NCBI RefSeq assembly: GCF_017573505.1 | Contig: NZ_JAGEOJ010000020.1 | Location: 166,321 to 230,320 of the forward strand | Direction of reading: 5' to 3' | Length of the DNA stretch: 64,000 nt | Source of the DNA: Actinomadura barringtoniae | GTDB taxonomy: Bacteria > Actinomycetota > Actinomycetes > Streptosporangiales > Streptosporangiaceae | Shown here: positions 58,459 through 64,000 of the stretch, in pieces | How the letters are laid out: each line of letters begins with the position of its first letter | Numbering within the stretch: the first letter of the stretch is position 1 | The notes under the pieces: model-generated | Seen by the model: the letters and a program-made list of their open reading frames with translations, nothing else | What the model was told of the DNA's origin: nothing | Database searches by the model: none | Made by a program: the position numbers and the translations under genes

Positions 58459-59239
58459 CAGCCGCCCCCGCATTCATCACGTCGAACACGTCATGGGCAC
58501 CGTGTTCTCGTTCGTCATCCAGGCGCGGCGCTCACGCGAGCTCAACCTTGCCCTCGCGCAGGCGGTGGCATGGCTCCACCACGTGGACTCACGCTTCTCC
58601 ACCTATCGGCCCGACAGCCAGATCAGCCGCCTGGCCGACGGGACCCTGACGCTCGGCGAGTGCGACCCCGTCGTATCCGAAGTCCTCGCCCATTGCGACG
58701 CGCTGACCGAGGCCAGCGGAGGCTGGTTCACCGCCACGCCCGGCGGCCGCCTGGATCCCAGCGGCTTCGTCAAGGGCTGGGCGATCGAACGAGCCTCGAC
58801 GATCCTGCACGAGGCCGGATTCACCGACCACTACGTCAACGGCGGCGGCGACGTCCAGCTCCGCGGCGAATCCGCGCCCGGCCACCCGTGGCGTATCGGC
58901 CTGAACGACCCCGCCGACCGGCACCGTCTCGTCGCCGTCGTCTCGGGGCGGGACCTCGCCGTCGCGACCTCGGGCGTCTCCGAACGCGGCCACCACATCA
59001 TCGACCCGCTCACGGGCCGCCCCGCCGGTGAACTGGCCGCGCTGACGCTCGTCGGACGGCACCTCACCGAGGTCGACGCGCTCGCCACCGCCGCATTCGC
59101 CATGGGCGACGACGCGCGCGAGTGGCTCCGCACCCGTCCCGATCTCGAGGCCTTCGCCGTGGCCCACGACGGTGCCGTCTGGTGGACGCCCGGCCTGCGC
59201 GACATCGCCGTCCTCCCGCAAGCCCCCGCTCTCCCTTGA
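58451..59239 (+). CDS. apbE: FAD:protein FMN transferase
   Basis: 262 aa, GTG start overlapping the FMN-binding gene. Transfers FMN from FAD to a Thr of the partner protein. Marks: VDSRFSTYRPDSQISRLADG, GRLDPSGFVKGWAIERA, VNGGGDVQLRGES, and the Mg/flavin loop ATSGVSERGHHIIDPLTGRPAG with EVDALATAAFAMG. No lipobox or signal peptide is obvious, so the site of action (inside, or via another route) is open. Confidence 0.92.
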   Translation: MPDSRPRIHHVEHVMGTVFSFVIQARRSRELNLALAQAVAWLHHVDSRFSTYRPDSQISRLADGTLTLGECDPVVSEVLAHCDALTEASGGWFTATPGGRLDPSGFVKGWAIERASTILHEAGFTDHYVNGGGDVQLRGESAPGHPWRIGLNDPADRHRLVAVVSGRDLAVATSGVSERGHHIIDPLTGRPAGELAALTLVGRHLTEVDALATAAFAMGDDAREWLRTRPDLEAFAVAHDGAVWWTPGLRDIAVLPQAPALP

Positions 59240-59308
59240 CCGCTCCCGCCGGGCTCTGCCGGCCGGCTCGGCGCGTACAGCGAACGCGCGCGAGCCGAGG
59301 GCGGCCGG

Positions 59309-59803
59309 TCAGGGAGCCTGCCCGGCTCCGGATTCGGATCCGACCTCGTGCCAGACGGCTTTGGACCCGCTGTGGCCGATCCTGACCACCTGGACCCCGG
59401 TGGCAAGGGACGCCACGACGGTGATGACGATCGCCCCGGCCATCGCGAAACCCGTCCAGCGCGCCTCCGTCGCCCGGCCGGCGTACCAGCGGACGGCCAC
59501 GACGAGGGCGAGCCCCACCCACAGAGCGGCCATCAACGGCAGCAACGCGTCGGCGAGCTCCGCGTGCTCCTCCACCAGCTTCGAATGCGGGACACGTGCC
59601 TCCAGATGCTCACCCGTTTCGGTGGCCAGCGGAACGGCGAGCACCGCGATCGTGGCCGCGCCCAGTGCCCAGAGCGCGAACCGTCGCCGCGCCTCGGGCC
59701 ACAGGCTCACCACCAGGGCCGTCAGCACGGTGACAGGTATGAAGAACACAACGAAGTGCACGACGAGCGGATGAGTGGGCAGTCCGAAGACGGTGGACAA
59801 CAC
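59309..59803 (-). CDS. DUF2231-like four-helix membrane protein
   Basis: 164 aa, GTG start. Begins MLSTVFGLPTHPLVVHFVVFFIP; the LPxHPLVVHF motif with two His on helix 1 defines DUF2231 proteins, some thought to bind haem. Four membrane segments; another conserved region, ETGEHLE ... HSKLVEEHAELAD. Converges with the flavin operon; a redox link is possible but only suggested by position and family. Confidence 0.78.
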   Translation of the reverse strand: MLSTVFGLPTHPLVVHFVVFFIPVTVLTALVVSLWPEARRRFALWALGAATIAVLAVPLATETGEHLEARVPHSKLVEEHAELADALLPLMAALWVGLALVVAVRWYAGRATEARWTGFAMAGAIVITVVASLATGVQVVRIGHSGSKAVWHEVGSESGAGQAP

Positions 59804-59949
59804 GACAGGCCCTTCACAGAGGTGATCGAACTCCTGGCGGCCCCAATGCTCGTGGCCGCCGAGACGAACCCACCAGAGCCCACGATCGATTCATGGCAAC
59901 TTCAGAGGGTTCTTGCCGGTGCCCGCCTGCCCGTCTCGCCTGGCTCGCC

Positions 59950-59991
59950 ATCACCTGGGCGTGCGGCGTTATCACCTGGGCGTGCGGCGTT
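59950..59991 (-). repeat. Perfect 21-bp tandem duplication over a stop codon
   Basis: ATCACCTGGGCGTGCGGCGT plus one T, twice (59950-59970, 59971-59991). The second copy contains the TGA of the universal stress gene (59972-59974); the first copy duplicates its last codons and stop downstream. Confidence 0.85.
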
Positions 59992-60832
59992 CATGCACGA
60001 CAGCAACCGTGCACCGCGCATGATGAATGATCGCCAAACTGGTAGCCCCCAGGAGCAGACCCCTCACGCCACCGTTTCCGCGATCGCCCACCACGACAAG
60101 ACCGGCCGTCTCGGACGCCTCAAGCAACGCGTCACGCGGATCCTTCAGAATCAAGGACTTGGAGAACTCGACGTCCGGGAACTTCTCCGCCCAGGGCGCG
60201 ACGGCACGCTCGATACGAGCCTCCCAGGCAGAGCCGGGCTCCACCTCATCCCGGGCGGCCTCCCCTCCCGCGCCTCCCGCGGCGGCCTCCCAGCCGCAGA
60301 CGACTTGGAGACGCGTACGGTGCAGAGCCGCTTCTTCGAAGGCGAACGCCAGCGCCTCGGCGCTACCGGGTGACTCGTCGACTCCGACCACCACGCGCCG
60401 GTATCGAGCGGAAGCGCGACGCACGATCACCGTGGGAGTCTGCGCGTGAGCGGGCAGCTGCAGCGCGGTCGACCCGACCGGCAGGCTGTCGTTCTCATGC
60501 GAACCCACCACGATCAACGCCGCATCGTGGGACTTGTCCATGAGGGCTTCATACGCGGGCGCCGCCATCAGCCTGCCCCGCACCGTCAGCGATGGCTCCA
60601 ATGCCTGAGCCCGCGCGACTCCGCGTTTGAGCAAACGCCCACCCATCCGCTGGACGATCGGTTCCAGGTCGATCTCGGGCCCGAGGGCATGGCGCGAGTA
60701 GGGCAGCCGCCAGCAATGGCAGACCACCAGGTCCAGCATCCGAAGCCGGGCTTCCGCAGCGGCCCACCGCAGGGCGAAACCGCTTTCTTCAGTCTCGTCG
60801 TAACCGACGACCACGTTCGACCGGGAGTCCAT
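59972..60832 (-). CDS. Tandem universal stress protein (two UspA domains)
   Basis: 286 aa from the ATG at 60832; GGAGG is 7 nt upstream (ATG 60838 would be too close). Domain 1: NVVVGYDETEESGFALRWAA ... LIVVGSHENDSLPVGSTALQL; domain 2: RRVVVGVDESPGSAEALAFAFEEAAL ... LVVVGDRGNGGVRGLLLGATS. The second keeps the ATP-binding GxxG-type loop (GDRGNGGVRG with GATS); the first is degenerate there. Typical of dormancy and hypoxia regulons in actinobacteria. A 21-bp duplication spans its stop. Confidence 0.88.
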   Translation of the reverse strand: MDSRSNVVVGYDETEESGFALRWAAAEARLRMLDLVVCHCWRLPYSRHALGPEIDLEPIVQRMGGRLLKRGVARAQALEPSLTVRGRLMAAPAYEALMDKSHDAALIVVGSHENDSLPVGSTALQLPAHAQTPTVIVRRASARYRRVVVGVDESPGSAEALAFAFEEAALHRTRLQVVCGWEAAAGGAGGEAARDEVEPGSAWEARIERAVAPWAEKFPDVEFSKSLILKDPRDALLEASETAGLVVVGDRGNGGVRGLLLGATSLAIIHHARCTVAVVHERRTPR

Positions 60833-61023
60833 CAGCATGCCTCCGACGACGCTGCACCTCCACACTGCCCTTCTGCCGGAGCAGATGGCAGAGACAAGAG
60901 TCCATGTCTCCCGGGCCCTTCGCCTCTGGTCCACCGAAAGGCTGAGGCACGCCGGGCTTTCGGCGGGTGGACGCGCCTTTTGGTCGATGGTGGGTGATCG
61001 CAGGGCGCAGGACGCTGGGATCT

Positions 61024-62016
61024 ATGACGATGAGATACCTGAGAGCGGCGGCGGGGAACGCGGCTTTGATCTGGTCTTCGGCGTACGGGCTGCTCGGCCT
61101 GGGTTGGGCCCTCGGACTCGGCGGTTTCCCCTACGGGCTGGGCGACCCCGACCGAGGTACCGTCCTCGCCGATCTGGGACCCGGCGCGGGCGGCTCGGTC
61201 ATCGCCGTCCTCGGTGTCCTCGGGGTCGTGGCCGCGGTCGCGGCGGACCGGTCGGGCTCGCGGCCGCTGCGGAACGGGGTGTCGGTCTTCGGCGGGGTCA
61301 TGGCGGTGGTCCTGATCCTGGTCGTGCCCGACGCACGGCTGGTGCAGAACCTGGTGTACGGGCTGTTCGGATACTTCGGCAAGCTCACCTGGCCGGTGGT
61401 CAACCAGTTGGTCTGCGTGGGCGGTGGCCTGGCCTGGACGGTGACCGCGCTGGTCTGCCGGCGCCGTACGCGCGGTGCCTGCACGCGGTGCGGCCGTGAG
61501 GCGACCGCCGCAGGGTGGACCACGCCGTCGGCCGCGGCACGATGGGGCAGGTGGGCGACGTACGCCGCGATGGTGGTGCCGCTGCCGTACCCGGTCGCCC
61601 GGCTCGTCGAGGCGATCGGGATCCCGCTGGGCTTCACCGACACCGCGGACCAGGAGCCGGTGACGCTCGCGCTGATGATGACGTTCCTGGCGTTCCTGGC
61701 CTTCGGCGGGATCGCGCTCACGTTCGGGCTGGTCCGGCCCTGGGGGGAGATCTTCCCGCGGTGGATCCCGTACCTGCGCGGCCGCAGGGTGCCGGTCGCC
61801 GCCGCGGTGGTGCCCGCGACCGCCGCCGCCGTGCTGATGTTCACCGCCGGGCTGAGCTTCGGGCTGGGCTTCGTCGAGCACGGCGGGCGAGCCCCGCTGT
61901 GGCAGCAATGGACGGTGAGCCTGTCCTGGACCTCATGGGGGATCTTCCTGGGCGCCGCCGCCCTCGCCTATCACCTGCGTCGCCGCGGTCCGTGCCGCCG
62001 ATGCGGGCGGGGTTAG
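61024..62016 (+). CDS. Multi-pass membrane protein upstream of two-component genes
   Basis: 330 aa from the ATG at 61024. About eight hydrophobic segments (ALIWSSAYGLLGLGWALGLGG, SVIAVLGVLGVVAAVAA, LALMMTFLAFLAFGGIALTFG). Two cytoplasmic CxxC pairs, GACTRCGREA in the middle and GPCRRCGRG at the C-terminus, could bind zinc. Only one base separates its TAG from the kinase ATG, so it likely works with that kinase, e.g. as a co-sensor or target. No family name is certain. Confidence 0.7.
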   Translation: MTMRYLRAAAGNAALIWSSAYGLLGLGWALGLGGFPYGLGDPDRGTVLADLGPGAGGSVIAVLGVLGVVAAVAADRSGSRPLRNGVSVFGGVMAVVLILVVPDARLVQNLVYGLFGYFGKLTWPVVNQLVCVGGGLAWTVTALVCRRRTRGACTRCGREATAAGWTTPSAAARWGRWATYAAMVVPLPYPVARLVEAIGIPLGFTDTADQEPVTLALMMTFLAFLAFGGIALTFGLVRPWGEIFPRWIPYLRGRRVPVAAAVVPATAAAVLMFTAGLSFGLGFVEHGGRAPLWQQWTVSLSWTSWGIFLGAAALAYHLRRRGPCRRCGRG

Positions 62017-62017
62017 G

Positions 62018-63175
62018 ATGCGCCGCATGCGAGGGGGCGCGTCGGCGGTGCGATGGAGTGGGCGGGCGGCGGCCGTCGTCGTCCCGATGGCGGGGATCTT
62101 TGCCGGGCCCGGCGAGGCGTTGCCGTTGCGGCTGTCCGCCCTGCTGTGCGTCATCGCGATCGTCGTCCAGCGGGTGGGGAACCCGCGCTGGACGACAGTT
62201 GCGGCAGTGACCGCCTCCCTGGCCACCACGCTCTGGCTTCGGCTGACCCATCCGGTCGACGTCACCGACCCGGCAGGGGAGGCCTACCGCGTGCTCCTGT
62301 GGTCTGCCCTGGAGTCCGCCGCGATGGCGGTGCTGATCGTGCCCGTCGTACGCGCCGCTCCCCCGCGCGAGGCCGCCGCGCTCGGCCTGGCCGCCGGACT
62401 GGCGGAATCGGCGGTGGCCCTCCGGCTCGCCCCGGCCCAGGGGCTTCTCGTGCAGGCCTTCACCGTCACCTGGTGGTCGCTGGCCGCCGCCTGCGCGGCC
62501 GGGCTGGGGCTGTATCTGCGGACGCTCGATCAGCGACGCGGTCGAGCGGTCGAGGCGGCACGTCGTGAGCAGCGGATGGAGCTCGCCTGCGATCTGCACG
62601 ACTTCGTGGCCCATGACCTGACCGGGATCGTCGTCCAGGCACAAGCGGCCCAGGTCGTCGCCGACCCGGCCAAGGGCCGGGCGGCGCTGGCCTGGATCGA
62701 GGAGGCGGGCCTGCAGGCGCTGTCGGTCACCGACCGGACGGTCCGGCTGCTCTCCGCGGGAGGCGACGCCGAGCGCCATCCTGTACCCGGGCTTGCGGAC
62801 CTTCCTGAGTTGGTACGACGGTTCACCGCCGACCCCGGAGACCTGCGGCTGCGGATGGAGGTGGACGCGGAGGATGTGCCCAGAGAGATCGGCGCCACCG
62901 CTTACCGGATCGTGGTCGAAGCCCTGACCAACGTGCGCCGCCACGCTCCGGCATCCACGGTGGTCATCGTCGTCGACCGTACCGGCGAGGAACTCCACGT
63001 ACGCGTGACCAACGACGGGGTGGGAGACGGGACTCACGTTCCAGCGGCCAGGCGCGGCGGCCTCGGCCTCGTCGGTCTGCGTGAACGGGTCGGAGCCCTC
63101 GGCGGGACCCTGGAGGCCGGGCCGCACCGGGCCGGGTGGCGAGTGGCCGCCGCTCTTCCGCTGGCGGCGCGGTGA
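62018..63175 (+). CDS. Sensor histidine kinase, HisKA_3 type
   Basis: 385 aa. Several N-terminal membrane helices (LSALLCVIAIVVQ, LWSALESAAMAVLIVPVV, FTVTWWSLAAACAAGLGLYL). Phospho-acceptor box RREQRMELACDLHDFVAHDL (His 194); HATPase: IVVEALTNVRRHAP, GGLGLVGLRERVGALGG. Ends in GTGA shared with the regulator. No extracytoplasmic domain, so it probably senses through the membrane or via the preceding protein. Confidence 0.9.
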   Translation: MRRMRGGASAVRWSGRAAAVVVPMAGIFAGPGEALPLRLSALLCVIAIVVQRVGNPRWTTVAAVTASLATTLWLRLTHPVDVTDPAGEAYRVLLWSALESAAMAVLIVPVVRAAPPREAAALGLAAGLAESAVALRLAPAQGLLVQAFTVTWWSLAAACAAGLGLYLRTLDQRRGRAVEAARREQRMELACDLHDFVAHDLTGIVVQAQAAQVVADPAKGRAALAWIEEAGLQALSVTDRTVRLLSAGGDAERHPVPGLADLPELVRRFTADPGDLRLRMEVDAEDVPREIGATAYRIVVEALTNVRRHAPASTVVIVVDRTGEELHVRVTNDGVGDGTHVPAARRGGLGLVGLRERVGALGGTLEAGPHRAGWRVAAALPLAAR

Positions 63176-63804
63176 CCGTACGGGTCCTGATCGCCGACGA
63201 CTCGGCGATGGTGCGCAGCGGGTTCCGCATGATCCTGGACGCCCAGCCCGACATCCGCGTCGTGGGTGAGGCCGCTGACGGCGATCGCGCCCTGGAACTG
63301 ACCAGGCTGGTACGCCCGGACGTCGTGCTGGCCGACATCCGCATGCCGGGCCTGGACGGCCTGGAGCTGACCCGCAGGCTCGCCGGTTCCACCCGCGTCA
63401 TCGTCGTCACCACCTACGACATGGACGACTACATCCACGAGGCCTTGCGCGGCGGGGCCTGCGGGTTCCTCCTCAAACGCTCCGGACCGACCCTCATGAT
63501 CGAGGCGATTCGCGCCGCGATGACCGGCGACATGCTGATCAGCCCCCAGATCACCCTGCGCCTGCTGCGCGACCTCGGCGCGAGAACGGCCCGCCGGCCC
63601 GACGAGCCGCTGACCGCCCGCGAGCGCGACGTCGTCCGCCTCCTCGCCCAGGGCAGGACCAACGCCGAGATCGCCGCCGCACTCTTCATCTCCACCGCCA
63701 CCGTGAAGACCCACGTCGCGAGCATCGGCCGCAAGGTCTCCGCCCGCAACCGCGTCGGCATCGCCGCCTGGGCCTGGGACACCGGCTACGGCCGCGAACC
63801 GTGA
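63172..63804 (+). CDS. NarL/FixJ-family response regulator
   Basis: 210 aa, GTG 63172 within the kinase stop. Receiver: RVLIADDSAMVRSGFRMIL, phospho-Asp 55 in VVLADIRMPG, Lys in FLLKRSGP. LuxR-type HTH: LTARERDVVRLLAQGRTNAEI, STATVKTHVASIGRKVSARN. Last gene of the three-gene operon. Confidence 0.92.
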   Translation: MTVRVLIADDSAMVRSGFRMILDAQPDIRVVGEAADGDRALELTRLVRPDVVLADIRMPGLDGLELTRRLAGSTRVIVVTTYDMDDYIHEALRGGACGFLLKRSGPTLMIEAIRAAMTGDMLISPQITLRLLRDLGARTARRPDEPLTARERDVVRLLAQGRTNAEIAAALFISTATVKTHVASIGRKVSARNRVGIAAWAWDTGYGREP

Positions 63805-63949
63805 ACATGCGCTCGTTGGCGCCGCGCACGAAACTTCCCTTGGGAGATCCGCCGGCCGCAGCCCAAGGCCGCACGGACGAGAGCGTCAACAGCATGGCTG
63901 GAATCCTGCGCCGGCTCCGAGCATCCTGATACGCCCTGTGTCGAACCGT

Positions 63950-64000
63950 TCAGATCGTGTACGGCAGGCGCTTGATTCCGTTGACGAAGTTGGACTCCAA
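63950..64000 (-). CDS. C-terminal end of a probable cytochrome P450
   Basis: Only the last 16 codons and a TGA are inside the window. They read LESNFVNGIKRLPYTI. A SNFVNGIKxLP-like ending is seen in bacterial cytochrome P450s of the CYP107/125-like kind, but such a short piece is weak evidence. Converges with the NarL-type operon, leaving 145 bases with nothing assigned. Confidence 0.45.
   Translation of the reverse strand: MESNFVNGIKRLPYTI

Overview
High-GC actinomycete chromosome segment. The evidence is strong G/C bias at third codon positions, frequent GTG starts, GTGA stop/start overlaps between co-transcribed genes, a DUF5753-type HTH protein, an ECF sigma factor next to a CU044_5270-like protein, LCP, MMPL and CASTOR/POLLUX-like proteins. 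I infer Streptosporangiales (Actinomadura-like), but no rRNA or tRNA is present to fix the genus. No phage, insertion sequence, CRISPR array, tRNA or rRNA was seen.

Layout. 0-4.2 kb: a membrane formate dehydrogenase operon on the minus strand (catalytic subunit, Fe-S subunit, start of an NrfD-like subunit). 4.3-9.8 kb: a single-chain acyl-CoA carboxylase, divergent from a TetR-MMPL exporter pair (10.2-13.0 kb). 13.0-16.1 kb: a secondary esterase, a membrane Ser/Thr kinase and an NTF2-like protein. 16.3-22.9 kb: an unusual cluster with two paralogous large proteins that appear to fuse an alpha/beta-hydrolase to an acetoacetate-decarboxylase-like domain lacking the Schiff-base lysine, plus a further hydrolase, a helical/Pro-rich protein and a tiny hydrophobic peptide. 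23.0-32.3 kb: acyltransferase 3, TatA, a CASTOR-like channel, an LCP cell-wall ligase and an ArsR/P-type ATPase pair; an identical 21-bp element lies upstream of both tatA and the LCP gene. 32.4-35.3 kb: HTH/DUF5753, GNAT and an unknown protein. 35.3-39.8 kb: a serine hydrolase, a NarL-type two-component pair and a TetR gene, divergent from a methyltransferase across a double palindromic operator. 39.8-45.4 kb: a two-domain VOC protein, SpoIIAA-like and Rv1733c-like proteins, a divergent NAD+ DNA ligase and a PLP aminotransferase with a C-terminal repeat tail. 45.7-50.3 kb: a hypothetical gene, ECF sigma factor plus partner, a TPR protein, a small hypothetical and a degenerate GH3 glucosidase. 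50.3-56.5 kb: an orphan MASE1 hybrid kinase, a secreted beta-propeller-like protein and an OmpR-type two-component pair whose kinase begins with a 15-bp minisatellite. 56.6-59.8 kb: a flavin electron-transfer operon (ferric-reductase-like flavoprotein, FMN-binding protein, ApbE) and a DUF2231-like protein. 59.9-63.8 kb: a universal stress protein and a membrane protein/NarL-type two-component operon. The right edge holds the last codons of a probable cytochrome P450.

How parts work together. Formate oxidation (FDH) and the transmembrane flavin operon both feed electrons through the membrane. The OmpR-type pair immediately upstream of, and divergent from, the flavin operon is its best candidate regulator. 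Three two-component pairs, one hybrid kinase, two TetR, one ArsR, one ECF sigma and one Ser/Thr kinase make this a regulator-rich accessory region. Short 15-27 bp tandem repeats recur at gene ends (18.46, 44.1, 45.4, 55.7 and 59.95 kb).
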